This document shows, in pieces, positions 34,417 to 45,384 of a stretch of DNA of 64,000 nt. The DNA is from Rhinopithecus roxellana (lineage: Eukaryota > Chordata > Mammalia > Primates > Cercopithecidae), in the NCBI RefSeq assembly GCF_007565055.1, contig NC_044560.1:43667030-43731029 (forward strand), written 5' to 3'. Under the pieces are notes generated by a model. It saw only the letters and a list, made by a program, of their open reading frames with translations, did no database searches and had not been told where the DNA came from. The translations under genes were made by a program, and so were the position numbers. The number at the start of each line of letters is the position of its first letter. Position 1 is the first letter of the stretch.

Positions 34417-34422
34417 CACGTG
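34417..34422. promoter_or_regulatory. E-box CACGTG
   Basis: A third palindromic CACGTG lies about 0.94 kb upstream of the AK4 ATG within the CpG island. It contains a HIF/USF/MYC-type core. Confidence 0.35.
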
Positions 34423-34539
34423 CTCCCCGAGACCCACCGAGGGCTGCGGGGGCGAAGCGAAGTGCAGACCACGCGCGGTAGAGAAACCCCTTTTCTTCTT
34501 TCGCGGTCGCCTGGGTACCGCGGTCTACTGCAAGGGAAG

Positions 34540-34745
34540 GGAAAAATACAACTTGATGAGCGCCTACTGTGCGCCAAGTTTGCGGCTAGGTGATTTCATT
34601 GTGTTTACAGCCGAGGAATGGAGTGTGACCATCCATTCATTGATTCATTCCGCAAATGTTTATTGAGTGCCTACTGTGTGCCAGAAACTATTCTAGGCGC
34701 TTGGGATCTAGCCGTGAACAACAGGAATCCTGCAGTCAAGAAATT
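34540..34745 (-). mobile_element. L2/MIR 3'-end remnants beside the CpG island
   Basis: TGATGAGCGCCTACTGTGCGCCAAG (34555) and TTTATTGAGTGCCTACTGTGTGCCAGAAACTATTCTAGGCGC (34660), with GTGAACAACAGGAATCCTGC, match L2/MIR termini. Two short remnants lie side by side. Confidence 0.65.
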
Positions 34746-35502
34746 GCGTCCTAGCGGGAGGCTGGAACCCAAGACTGACCCACTCCAAAGTCTAGGCGCC
34801 TTGGGGAACAGGGAAGAAGGGGATGTCACTCACCTGTGCTCAGGACCTTCTTGGTAAATGATTCCAGGACTTCCATGCGCATTATGTTGGTGCTGCACCT
34901 ATAACTCACCAAGTCCAAATAGAGTCTCTCTTCCTCCACCCCACCCTCCCCTGCATATCCCAATTCCTGTTCTGTTAGATCTGTGCCCACCTTACACACA
35001 GCCTTTAATTTCCACCCCAACTAGTGGGATAACTGCCCGTAAGACTCCAGTTTCTGTGCCATTCTATTTTCCGTGCAGTTGCCAGGAATGTTGCTAAAGT
35101 GAAAATCAATTTTTATTATTTCCTGACCTCAGATATTGTCTTCCCTTCAGGATAAAGTGAAAAATCTTCAGCAGGGGCGCAGAGATACCTTCCATACACC
35201 TTTGCCTTCTGCAGGCCCCCTCCTCTGCCTTTCAGGAAATCCATTGCAGAGTTCCCAGCGCCAATACCCAGGGCTCAGAGAAGGTGAGGGACACAAGTAG
35301 TAGGATGAAGAACCACCTCTCAGTTTCTGACTGCTCTTTGTTTGGGGTTGGTGGAGGGCAGGGCCTGGCATAGTTTCCTGACACCCAGCGCCTCTCCCCA
35401 CTTCTTACTCCACGCACAAAATTGGCCAGACAGCACACCCAGGCCACCAACCCCAGACCAGCGTTTGTTCCATAGACTGATCTCCCTCTAAAATGTCTCA
35501 GT
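34746..35502. other. AK4 5' flank, no repeat recognised
   Basis: Unique sequence that includes the consensus donor at 34832. C/T-rich parts may be L2-derived. Confidence 0.5.
34828..34838 (-). promoter_or_regulatory. Consensus splice donor upstream of the AK4 CpG island
   Basis: The minus strand reads CACAG followed by GTGAGT, an almost perfect match to the vertebrate donor consensus, with GT at 34832-34833. It lies between the LTR7-type LTR at 36.0-36.4 kb and the AK4 acceptor at 33611, on the AK4 strand. It could define an alternative upstream first exon. No transcript evidence is available from sequence alone. Confidence 0.35.
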
Positions 35503-35802
35503 GTGGCCGGGCGCGGTGGCTCACACCTGTAATCCCGGCACTTTGGGAGGCCGAGGCAGACAATCACTTGAGGCCAGGAGTATGAGACCAGCCTAATATG
35601 GTGAAACCCCATATATACTAAAAACACAATGATTAGCCAGGTGTAGTGGTGCATGCCTGTAATCCCAGCTACTCCGGAGGCTGAGGCAAGAGAATCGCTT
35701 GAACCTGGGAGGTGGAGGTTGCAGTGAGTTGAGATCGTGCCACTGCACTCCAGCCTGGGCGACAGGGCGAGAGTCTGTCTCATATAAATGATCAATAAAT
35801 AA
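35503..35802 (+). mobile_element. AluS
   Basis: Sense, about 1 kb outside the CpG island and the Alu nearest to the AK4 promoter on that side. TCTCAGT flanks it. Confidence 0.92.
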
Positions 35803-35924
35803 ATCTCAGTATGCTGTAGACCTGATACTGAGCCCCTTCAAACTTTCATCTGGGAACAAAGTGGGAGAAGAACTTGGGGGTTTGGGGGTAGGGGCATATG
35901 ATGTATAATATGTAGCAGATACTT

Positions 35925-36500
35925 CTTTGGAGTGGCTCTCAGAAGTAAGCATGCATCAGAATCACCTGGAAGGCATGTTGAAACATGTTGCTGACCTCCA
36001 CCTGCACAGTGCCATGCACATCCGTGTGAAGAGACCACCAAACGGGCTTTGTGTGAGCAACAAGGCTGTTTATTTCACCTGGGTGCAGACGGGCTGACTC
36101 CGAAAAGAGAGTCAGCAAAGGATGGTGGATTATCGTTAGTTCTTACAGGTTTTGGGATAAGCAGGGGAGTTAGGAGCAATGTTTTGCGGGCAGGGGGTGG
36201 ATCTCACAAAGTACATTCTCAAGGGTGGGGAGAATTACAAAGTACATTGATCAGTTAGGGTGGGGCAGAAACAATCACAATGGTGGAATGTCATCAGTTA
36301 AGGCTATTTTCACTTCTTTTGTGGATCTTCAGTTGCTTCAGGCCATCTGAATGTATATGTGCAGGTCACAGGGGATATGATGGCTTAGCTTGGGCTAGAG
36401 GCCTGACACAGAATCTGATTCAGTGGACTGAAGGTGGGCATTTCCATCAAGTTCCCAGGTGATGCTGAGGTTCCTGATCTGGAGACCACACCTTGAAAAC
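35925..36500 (+). mobile_element. MER5A (hAT-Charlie DNA transposon), split by the LTR7-type LTR
   Basis: GGCTCTCAGAAGT..GCATCAGAATCACCTGGA on the left resumes after the LTR as CAGAATCTGATTCAG..AGTTCCCAGGTGATGCTGA and ends ACCTTGAAAACCACTG. The two halves join into one MER5A-like non-autonomous element. The element is ancient and inactive. Confidence 0.8.
36010..36408 (-). mobile_element. HERV-H LTR7-type solo LTR
   Basis: The minus strand starts TGTCAGGCCTCTAGCCC and runs to the characteristic ACAAAGCCCGTTTGGTGG...CACACGGATG end. An intact AATAAA lies near 36069-36074. The TATA-like CTATAAG of the family reads CTGTAAG here (about 36143-36149). The LTR sits inside a MER5A whose sequence resumes on the other side. 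CACAG occurs at 36005-36009 and overlaps the other edge at 36407-36411, consistent with a 5-bp target duplication. It is oriented like AK4, about 1.6 kb upstream of the CpG island. Confidence 0.88.
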
Positions 36501-37010
36501 CACTGCCATAGTGAACAGAGCATTGAGACACAAGATGTGTGGTGTCCTGATTCCTCTGCCAATGTATGACCTTTGGCCCTTAACCTCTTTACTTTGTAAA
36601 ATGAGGAGGTTGGATTTAGTACATCCTGAAGATCCCTTCCTATCTATCCAGAATTGACTGTAACTTTCCACAGGAAATAATGACTTTTAGCACACACAGA
36701 CTAGCTATACTATAGCCTTACCTTATCCTACCACCTAGATCTTTTGTCTACTTTTGAAATGTCTTTACCAACATCACCTTATAGTGTCATGGAACAGTGC
36801 TAGCCACCCACATGATTCTAGGACTTTATGCTTTTAGGAATATAAATTATGAAACAAAGAGTTGTGACACACATTAGAGAAACCAAGTCAAGATTGGAAC
36901 CTCGCATTTCACAAAAGAGCCCTCAACGGACCATCCCAGTGCACAGCCATCTCAAGGTCCCTCAGCTCAGCTGCTGCTGACTTGGAAGTGAAGCAGAAGA
37001 TGAAGAAACA
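36501..37010. other. 5' flank of AK4, nothing recognised
   Basis: Unique sequence, no coding frame or repeat identified. Confidence 0.5.
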
Positions 37011-37014
37011 GACT

Positions 37015-37360
37015 TTGGAGTCCAACACACCTGAGATCAAATTGCAATAGCACCATTCACTAACTGCAAATTTCATGATCTCTGTGAGCCTTCGTTTATC
37101 TGTAAAAGGAAAATAATACCTCAAAGTCTTGTGATGAAACTTAAATGAGATCATGTATATAAAGGACTCAGCACAGGGCTGGGCATACGTTAAGTATTCA
37201 GTCGTAAACATCATCATCACCAGTATTAATCATGGGTCAATTATTTAGCCTTTCTAAACCCAGTTACTGAATTGTGAGAAATAAACGAGATAATACAACA
37301 AAGCACCTAGTCAGTTCCCTGGTGCTTGAAAGATAGTAAGTAAGAGCCATTCTTATCATA
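37015..37360 (+). mobile_element. Two MIR copies
   Basis: CTGTAAAAGGAAAATAATACCTC..CTTAAATGAGATCATGTATATAAAGGACTCAGCACAGGG is one MIR. GGGTCAATTATTTAGCCTTTC..AATTGTGAGAAATAAACGAGATAATAC is a second. Confidence 0.7.
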
Positions 37361-37639
37361 TACATACACTCAGGTAATTAACTTCTTCCTATTTCCTTTG
37401 TCTAGGGTTTTTAACCCATTTGTAATACTTACCACAGTCTTTGAATTATTACACAACTATTTATGTTTTTGTCTCCCCTCTCACACTTTAAAGTCTGAGG
37501 CTTCTATACTCAAACATATACACTTTGTAATAATCCGTTCATGTTGGCAAGTCTCTATCCCTCATAGCACACTCAATATCATGCCGCATTGCCTGCCTGG
37601 GACAATAGTACAAAGTTTACATTTGATGACACTTTTAAA

Positions 37640-37830
37640 TATTCCTTCATCAGATTCTTACAAGCTGCAAAGAGGTGGCACAGAGATTCTTATTCCTGTT
37701 TTTACAGATGAGAAAATGAAGGTTCTGAGAGCTTAGGCAATCTGCCTAAGGTAACAGAGCTAGCTGGTGAGGCAGCCGGGCCTCAAATCAGATTTCCTCA
37801 TTCTGAGCACAGTGCTCTTGTTCTTCTAAA
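37640..37830 (-). mobile_element. MIR SINE
   Basis: TTTTTACAGATGAGAAAATGAAGGTTCTGAGAG, GGTAACAGAGCTAGCTGGTGAGGC and CTGAGCACAGTGCTCTTG are the reverse of MIR. Confidence 0.75.
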
Positions 37831-37969
37831 TTTCAGTCATTTCCACCTACTTTTACAGTTTTGCCATAACCTTGTACCACCTTGGCTGTTATTTGCTTAT
37901 CATGTTTTTTTTCTGTTTTTTGTTTTTTGGTTTTTTAATTGACTCAGTATGTTTAAATAATTGATTTGA

Positions 37970-38260
37970 GGCTGAGTGCAGTGGCTCACCCCGGCACTTT
38001 GAGAGGCCAAGGTGGACGGATGTCCGGAGTTTAAAACCAGCCTGGCCAACATAGTGAAACCCCGTCTCTACTAAAAATACAAAAATTAGCTGGGTGTGGT
38101 GGTGCATGCCTGTAATCCCAGCTACTCAGGAGGCTGAGGCAGGAGAATCCCTTGAACCCAAGAGGTGGAGGTTGCAGTGAGCCAAGATCTCGCCACTGCA
38201 CTCTAGCCTGGAACAAAGACTCTGTCTCAAAAATAAATAAATAAATAAATAAATAAATTT
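37970..38260 (+). mobile_element. AluS with AAAT-repeat tail
   Basis: Sense Alu with a small deletion near the 5' end. The tail has evolved into (AAAT)n at about 38229-38260. Confidence 0.9.
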
Positions 38261-38597
38261 ATTTGAAAAAGAAATTGTATATAATAATAACTCACTAACC
38301 ATAGGTAAAAGGATACACTGAAATAAATACAAGAAAAACCAAATAAGGTACCAAATACCAGCCGGAATCTACCACCTGTTGATTTTCTGAGCTTAATCTT
38401 TGTCTTAAAAAAAACAACAAAAACAAAAAACAAAAAAAAATAACAGAGTCAAGCAGGGTGGGATGAAGGTTGGAGAGTTTGTTTACCAAGTGTTAAAAGC
38501 TGTTTAAGATATACAGCATCTAAATGAGACTCTCTGCTTAACTGAAATCACATGGTTCAAAATAAGACAGGGAGTACTTTCTAATATTCAGTTTAAT
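38261..38597. other. Intergenic, nothing recognised
   Basis: Unique sequence with an AAACAACAAAAACAAAAAAC run near 38408. Confidence 0.5.
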
Positions 38598-38908
38598 TTT
38601 TTTGTTGTTGTTGTTTATACGGAGTCTTGCTCTGTCACTCAAGCTGGAGTGCAGTGGGTTGATTTTGGCTCACTGCAGTGTCTGCCCCCCAGGCTCAAGC
38701 AGTCCTCCCACCTCAGCCTCCCGAGTACCTGGGACTACAGGCATGCACCACCACACCCAGCAATTTTTTTTTTTTTTTTGTATTTTTAGGAGAGACGGGG
38801 GTCTTGCCATGTTGCCCAGGCTGGCCTGGAACTCCTGAGTGCAACCTACTCCACCCACCTCGGACTCCCAAAGTGCTGGGATTAGAGGTATGAGCCACCA
38901 TGCTGGGC
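38598..38908 (-). mobile_element. AluS
   Basis: Antisense, starts TTTTTTTGTTGTTGTTG and ends at GCTGGGCC. Confidence 0.9.
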
Positions 38909-39028
38909 CTCAGACCACGTACCACGTTGAATCATTTATAGTACCACATCAAATTATCTCCTCCAGTATCGGTAATACATTGCACATAATCTAATGTGCC
39001 TCAAAGTATATCTTTGAAACTTAATGTG

Positions 39029-39689
39029 GGCCGGGCGCGGTGGCTCACGCCTGTAATCCCAGCACTTTCCGAGGCCGAGGTAGGCGGATCACGAGGTCAG
39101 GAGATGGAGACCATCCTGGCTAACACAGGTGAAACCCCGTCTCTACTAAAAATACAAAAAAAATTAGTCAAGTGTGGTGTCAGGAGCCTGTAGTCCAGCT
39201 ACTCAGGGAGGCTGAGGCAGGAGAATGGCGTGAACCCCGGAGGTGGAGCTTGCAGTGAGCCGAGATGGAGCCACTGCACTACAGCCTGGGCAACCGAGCG
39301 AGACTCCGTCTCAAAAAAAAAAAGAAACTTCACATGACTCACCAGATTTTTGTAATGCTATGATTAAGAATATCACGCAAGGCCAGGCGCGGTGGCTCAA
39401 GCCTGTAATCCCAGCACTTTGGGAGGCCAAGACGGGCGGATCACGAGGTCAGGAGATCGAGACCATCCTGCCTAACGTGGTGAAACCCCGTCTCTACTAA
39501 AAAATACAAAAAAAAACTAGCCGGGCGAGGTGGTGGGCGCCTGTACTCCCAGCTACTCGGGAGGCTGAGGCAGGAGAATGGCGTGAACCTGGGAGGCGGA
39601 GCTTGCAGTGAGCTGAGATCCGGCCACAGTACTCCAGCCCGGGCGACAGAGCGAGACTCCGCCTCAAAAAAAAAAAAAAAAAAAAAAAA
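39029..39689 (+). mobile_element. Two sense AluY copies
   Basis: 39029-39324 is AluY (GGCTCACGCC). 39381-39688 is Old World monkey AluY (GGCTCAAGCC), flanked by AAGAATATCAC on both sides. Confidence 0.92.
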
Positions 39690-40208
39690 GAATATCACCC
39701 AAACAACAGTTCACAGGCACAATACTGACCTCACCTCTAAATTCAAACCCCCATTGTTCCAGCTACCACATCTCTCCATCATTGTCATGTATCATAATTT
39801 CATGTTTATTTCTGTTGCATTTGATGAAGACTGTATGCTCGTTTAACATAGTGGCTTTATCTTTTTTACCATGGTTTCCACACAGCTTAGTAAAAATGCA
39901 GCACATGGAGAATATTAAGCAAACACTGTTAAAAGACAGACTGCTGCATGAATGAGTGGATAGAGTTATGTCTCTCTTTGCCTTCTGTGAAGATTCTCTG
40001 GAAAGACAACAGAAAGGCTAATGGCTTATACATGCAGAGATTCAGAAAAGAAAATAATGGAAAATAATGGGAAGGAGCAGTAAGAGATCTGTCCCCGCAT
40101 GTGTTGTTCCTTTCTCTCTGTAGGCACTCAATAAATACTCAAAAAGCCAAAAGATTGTGTTAAAAGAAGAATACATGGTGTATAAGGGACTAACATGGTA
40201 TTATTTGT
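39690..40208. other. Intergenic, nothing recognised
   Basis: Unique sequence between AluY and the Alu at 40225. AATAATGG is repeated near 40052-40070. Confidence 0.5.
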
Positions 40209-40224
40209 GACCTAATACATTCTT

Positions 40225-40519
40225 TTTTTTTTTTTTTGAGGCAGAGTCTTGCTCTGTCGCCCAGGCTAGAGTGCAGTGGCGCGATCTCCGCTCACTGCAA
40301 ACTCCGCCTCCTGGGTTCAAGCAATTCTCCTGCCTCAGCCTCCCGAGTAACTGGGATTACAGGTGCCTGCCACCGTGTCCAGCTAAGTTTTGTATTTTTT
40401 AGTAGAGATGGGGGTTTCACCATCTTGGCCAGGTTGGTCTTGAACTCCTGACCTCATGATCCACCTGCCTCGGCCTCCCAAAGTGCTGGGATTACAGGCA
40501 TGAGCCACCGTGCCCGGCC
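40225..40519 (-). mobile_element. AluS/Y
   Basis: Antisense. GACCTAATACATTCTT occurs perfectly at 40209-40224 and 40520-40535. Confidence 0.95.
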
Positions 40520-40588
40520 GACCTAATACATTCTTACAAGTGAAAGAACCATTTTAGCCCCAATTTTACCAGCCCACATGGTTATTAA

Positions 40589-41547
40589 TGTGGAGAAAAG
40601 AAAGATCAGACTGCTACTGTGTCTGTATAGAAAGAAGTAGACACAAGAGACTCCATTTTGTTCTGTATTTGAGATGTTGTTAATCTGTGACCCTACCCCT
40701 AACCTTGTCCTTGCAAGAGACATATGCTGTGGTGACTCAAGGTTTAAAGGATTTTGGGCTGTGCAGGGTGTGCTTTGTTAAACAAGTGCCTGAAGGCAGT
40801 ATGCTTGTGAAAAGTCATCACCATTCTCTTCATCTCAAGTACCCAGGGACACATACACTGCCAAAGGTCGCAGGGACCTCTGCCTAGGAAAGCTAGGTAT
40901 TGTCCAAGGTTTCTCCCCATGTGATGGTCTGAAATATGGCCTCATGGGAAGGGAAAGACCTGATCGTCCCCCAGCCTGACACCCGTGAAGGGTCTGTGCT
41001 GAGGAGGACTAGTATAAGAGGAAAGAAGGCCTCTTGGCAGTTGAGATAGAGAAAAGCATCTGTCTCCTGCCTGTCCCTGGGCAATGGAATATCTCGGTGT
41101 AAAACCCGATTGTATGTTCTGTTTACTGAGAAAGGAGAAAACCGCCTTAGGGCTAAAGGTGGGACATGCTAGTGGCAATACTGCTCTTTATGCACTAAAA
41201 AGGTTTATGGAGCTGTTTGCATATGCATATCAAGGCACAGCACTTTTCCTTAAACTTATTCATGACACAGAGGTCTTTATTCATATGTCTTACTGCTGAC
41301 CTCCCTACAATGATCCTATGATCCTGCCACTTCCCTTTTTCTAAGATGGTAAAGATAATGATCAATAAATACTGAGGGAACTCAGAAACTGGTGCCAGCG
41401 TGGGTCCTCTGTATGCCGAGCGCCGGTCCCCTGGGCCCACTTTTTCTTTCTCTATACTTTGTCTCTGTGTCTCATTTCTTTTCTCAAGTCTCTCGTTCCA
41501 CCTAACGAGAAACGCCTACAGGTGTGGAGAGGCAGGCCACCCCTTCA
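40589..41547 (+). mobile_element. HERV-K(HML-2) LTR5-type solo LTR
   Basis: The LTR is 959 bp, starts TGTGGAGAAAAG and ends in TTCA. It holds the diagnostic stretches AGAAAGAAGTAGACACAAGAGACTCC, the CCTCATGGGAAGGGAAAGACC block, GATCAATAAATACT and the TCTCGTTCCACCTAACGAGAAACGCC end. ATTAA at 40584-40588 and 41548-41552 is a perfect 5-bp target duplication. No internal gag/pol/env remains, so it is a recombined solo LTR. Its poly(A) signal is intact. It lies about 6 kb upstream of the AK4 island on the opposite strand. Confidence 0.93.
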
Positions 41548-41552
41548 ATTAA

Positions 41553-42328
41553 CCTGTAACATCTTAACAGGGTTTGAAAAGGCAGCAGCACTTATTTTAC
41601 AACCCTGCCCTCTCAGATAAAAAGAAAAGAAAAAAGTTCCCAAGCTGTTACAAAAAGAAAACTAGAAGGAAAGAAATCAACATTCTTACCTGGGATGGCC
41701 CACTATTCTCCATGAGCAACCGACTTTACAAATCATTCCTAGAGTAACAGTATATGATAGAGGCAGGCTCTCAGGGAGATGTGGAACTCCCACCCTTGGT
41801 CTCTTCACCTTGAAACACTAGAAAGCAGTTTAACAATCTCTTATTCTCTTCCCCCAAACATAATGATACAATGATGATGTCTTACTCAAAACTTTGCTCT
41901 GATTTGTACATCTGGTAATGGGGATGGACAGAACTGTGTCATTCATATTCTTCACTCCATCTTCCCAACCACAATCAATAGCAGAATTCCTTCTAGAAGC
42001 TGCCTTGGGATTTGTAGGCATGCCTGGAGATCAGATGTGTTTGGGCGTGTCTTTCCTCTGTGCAAAGTTAACTGCCAGAGGAAGTACAGCTTTCTTCCTG
42101 CTCCAGCTGGATGAAGGGGCTGAAACTGAATACTGAGTTTATTCTTGCTAGCCTAGCTCCTCAAGGCTGGGTAAGGAAAGGGGATCCCACTTAGGAGAGA
42201 CTTCTAAGTTTGGGCTTCTGTTAAGAACAGAAGATGATAATTAGTATGTATTGAGTAATTACTATGTGCCAGGGAAATTCTAAGATATAGGTAGATAAAT
42301 AGAGATATAATAATTTAAAAAAAAAAAT
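41553..42328. other. Intergenic, nothing recognised
   Basis: Unique sequence after the HML-2 LTR. A plus frame at 41918-42136 has no known similarity. Confidence 0.5.
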
Positions 42329-42900
42329 TTTTTTTTGAGATGGAGTCTCCCTCTGTTACCCAGGCTGAAGTGCAGTGGCGCGATCTCGGCTTACTGCAAC
42401 CTCCACTTCCCAGGTTCAAGCAATTCTCCTGTCTCAGCCTCCCAAGTAGCAGGGAATACAGGCACCTGCCACCACACCTGGTGAATTTTTGTATTTTTCT
42501 TTTATTTATTTACTTATATTTGAGACAGAGCCTTGCTCTGTTGCCCTGTCTGGAGTGCAGTGGCACGATCTCGGCTCACTGCAACCTCCACCTACTGGGT
42601 TTTACAGGCTCCTGCCATCACGCCTGGCTAATTTTTTGTATCTGTTTTAGAGATGGGGTTGCACTATGTTGGCCATACTGGTCTCGAATTCCTGACCTCA
42701 AATGATCCACCTCCCTCTGCATTCCAAAGTGCAGGGATTACAGGCGTAAGTCATCGTGCCAGGCCTAATTTTTGTATTTTTGGTAGAGATGGGGTTTCAC
42801 CATATTTGTCAGGGTGGTCTCGAATTCCTGACCTCAGGTGATCCACCAACCTTGACCTCCCAGAGTGTTGGGATTACAGGCGTGAGCCACTGCACCCCGC
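42329..42900 (-). mobile_element. Alu inserted within an Alu
   Basis: The outer antisense AluS (42329-42500 and 42768-42900) is split by an inner antisense Alu (about 42500-42767). AATTTTTGTATTTTT stands at both junctions. The inner copy has lost about 45 bases near CTACTGGGTTTTACAGG. Confidence 0.88.
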
Positions 42901-42944
42901 TTAATTATGAAAATATTTAGAGATTACTTTTAAATGTTACTCTA

Positions 42945-43480
42945 GGAGCCAAGGGAAATACTTCTTTGCTCTCCTAAGGTTCCCTGAAATATCAATTCAC
43001 AAAAGACAAATTAATCGGAGAAAAAGCATACACATTTTATTAACGTGTAATCACACAGTGATTACCTACTCTCCCAGTAGGGTTCAGAAAGTTATATATC
43101 ATCTTAGCAAAACAGATTATGGTGGAAAAATAGATTTTTGGAGGGGAGAAGAGGAAAAATGAATAGATCAGCGAATGGGAGCAGAGATTAACTTGTAAAT
43201 AATTCTCTTTGGAATTTGAATGAGAGAGGCAGAAACGTTGCTTCGTTGCTTCGTGAAAGGGTCTATTCAGCTGTGGTTACATTTTTGGTCTTAAAAGGAG
43301 GAGAATTTAAAACAATTGTTCTTGGTAGGTCTGGATCTTAGGCAGATGAAGGAACTTCAACTTCATCCTGTGCTTTGGGAGAGACGGTGGAGGTGGGAGG
43401 TCAGCGAGATCTTGAGGCTTCTTCAATTCAACAAGTCAAAGCCCCATATTTTGGGGTATTAATTTCTGAGCTCCAGCGAT
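42945..43480 (-). mobile_element. Possible ERV1-type LTR, degraded
   Basis: On the minus strand CCCATATTTTGGGGC precedes a stretch ending in TTAATTTGTCTTTTGTGAATTGA and CTTAGGAGAGCAAAG, with an LTR-like composition and a poly(A)-like AATAAAATG. I recall similar LTRs but cannot name the family. It may be another old repeat. Confidence 0.3.
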
Positions 43481-43770
43481 CACTTACAAGCTGGGTGATT
43501 TAGACCTATTGTTTAACTTTAATTCTCCTATATCCAAAGGGGAATAATTACCACTAATAACACTAATCTCTATTTTCATAAGGTTTTTGAGGATTAAATT
43601 ATCTCTGAAAAATGACATCAAACAGATCGTAAGCCCTCAATAAATATTAGCTATTGCTACTATTCATTCAACACTATATTTCAAACACTGTTCTAGATGT
43701 TGGCAACACCTCAATGCATAAAACACAAATATCTCTGTCCTTATGCAGCTTACATTACTATTGATATTTC
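43480..43770 (+). mobile_element. MIR followed by an L2 end
   Basis: CAAGCTGGGTGATTTAGACC..AATTACCACTAATAAC..GTAAGCCCTCAATAAATATTAGC is MIR. ACTATATTTCAAACACTGTTCTAGATG..CTTATGCAGCTTACATT is the L2 3' end. Confidence 0.65.
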
Positions 43771-43805
43771 CATGCAATATGGTGAAGTATGAACGCTCAT
43801 CATTT

Positions 43806-44508
43806 TGAGGCAGGAGAATAGGGCCTGGAGGCAGGGAACCTAAGGACTTCCTAGAAGTAATTCAAATGGAAACACTCCAGCTATGACAGGTAACATCCCC
43901 TCCACTTACATAAGGCGTACACTAAGTAAATGACTTTGTAATTTTACATTGTCCTACACCAAGTAACCAGTGGAAACCTCTAGAGGGTATTTAAACCAAA
44001 AAATTCTGTAATGGGGCTCTTGAGCCCCTATGCTCCGGCCCGCTTCTACCCTGTGGAGCATACTTTCATTTTCAATAAATCTCTGCTTTTGTTGCTGCAT
44101 TCTTTCCTTACTTTTCTTGTGAGTGTTGTCCAATTCTTTGTTCAAGATGCCAAGAACCGGCCGGGCGCGGTGGCTCAAGCCTGTAATCCCAGCACTTTGG
44201 GAGGCTGAGACGGGCGGATCACGAGGTCAGGAGATCGAGACCATCCTGGCTAATATGGTGAAACCCCGTCTCTACTAAAAAAAAAAAAATACAAAAAACT
44301 AGCCGGGCGACGAGGCGGGCGCCTGTAGTCCCAGCTACTCGGGAGGCTGAGACAGGAGAATGGCTTGAACCCGGGAGGCGGAGCTTGCAGTGAGCTGAGA
44401 GCCGGCCACTGCAATCCAGCCTGGGCGGCAGAGCAAGACTCCGTCTCAAAAAAAAAAAAAAAAAAAAAAAAAAGATGCCAAGAACCTGGGCACCCTCCAC
44501 CAGTAACA
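43806..44508 (+). mobile_element. ERV1-class solo LTR with an AluY inside
   Basis: It starts TGAGGCAGGAGAATAGGGCC and carries TTTCAATAAATCTCTGC (poly(A) signal). It ends CACCCTCCACCAGTAACA, flanked by ATTT at 43802-43805 and 44509-44512, a 4-bp target duplication typical of gammaretrovirus-like ERVs. Excluding the AluY at 44158-44474 it is about 390 bp. It resembles LTR8-type elements, but the family name is uncertain. Confidence 0.75.
44158..44474 (+). mobile_element. AluY (Old World monkey type) inside the ERV1 LTR
   Basis: Full-length, CTCAAGCC type. GATGCCAAGAACC occurs on both sides. Confidence 0.95.
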
Positions 44509-44980
44509 ATTTCATCCCCAGAGTCTAGTTGTCTGGGCTTGGGATTGCCCCAGTTCCTGAGAAAATGAATTGGGTCAAGTCACTTCTTTGAGATGTGGTC
44601 CTAGATAGCACAGTAAAGGACAGAAAAAGTCAAACAGGAAAGGGAGAAAGGCCAACACAATATACTGAATTAGTGAGTTACCTCTATGAGCAAGTGGAAC
44701 TCAACCTCACAGAGACCCTCTGAATGGCTGTGTAGAACACACTTCAGAATTGTCCTGAGATATCTGTCCACCAACTTGTTTTTCATTGGTAGAAGGTTGT
44801 TCCTGAGGCATCCCTCAAGCAGAAAGACCCAGAAAGCCATTGCTATGCACAAGAATTTTCTGCAGAAGATCTGATGAGAGAGCTGAGGGGATATGGGTAA
44901 GGAACCAACAGCTCTGCTGTGCTCGCTGAGTGCCAGGCATGTGATAGGCTCTGAATAAATACGTAAAATAAAGAACAAGG
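44509..44980. other. Intergenic, nothing recognised
   Basis: Unique sequence. Its last 60 bases (GTGCCAGGCATGTGATAGGCTC) look like an L2/MIR end. Confidence 0.45.
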
Positions 44981-45280
44981 CCGGGCATGGTGGCTCACAC
45001 CTGTAATCCCAGCACTTTGGGAGGTTAAGTGGGCAGATCATGAGGTCAGGAGTTCGAGACCAGCCTGGCCAACATGGTGAAACCCCGTTTTTACTAAAAA
45101 TACAAAAATTAGCTGGGCATGGTTAGGGGGGGACCTGTAATCCCAGCTACTGAGCTACTGGGAAAACTGAGGTAGGAGAATCGCTTGAAACTGGGAGGCG
45201 GAAGTTGCAGTGAGCCGAGATCATGCCATTGTACTGCAGCCTGGACGACAGAGTGAGACTTTGTCTCAAATAAATAAACA
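44981..45280 (+). mobile_element. AluS
   Basis: Sense, starts GGCCGGGCATGGTGG. Tail AAATAAATAAACAAATAC. Confidence 0.9.
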
Positions 45281-45384
45281 AATACAAACAAAAGAAAAAG
45301 AAAGGGGGAAAGCACTCAAGTCTGTCTGAGGACATAAGAAGCCTTTCTAGCAAAACTGGTAATTATTGAATTGTGTTGTTTTGT

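Larger units (their letters stand above)
32690..34520. promoter_or_regulatory. AK4: CpG island and promoter region of AK4
   Basis: About 1.8 kb is strongly GC-rich with dense undepleted CpG, many GGGCGG/CCGCCC boxes and long C-rich or G-rich runs. It is also the only large stretch of the window without Alu insertions. It covers the AK4 start-codon exon. This is the profile of a constitutively unmethylated promoter of a broadly expressed vertebrate gene. The long open frames on both strands here follow from GC richness and are not taken as genes. Confidence 0.9.
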
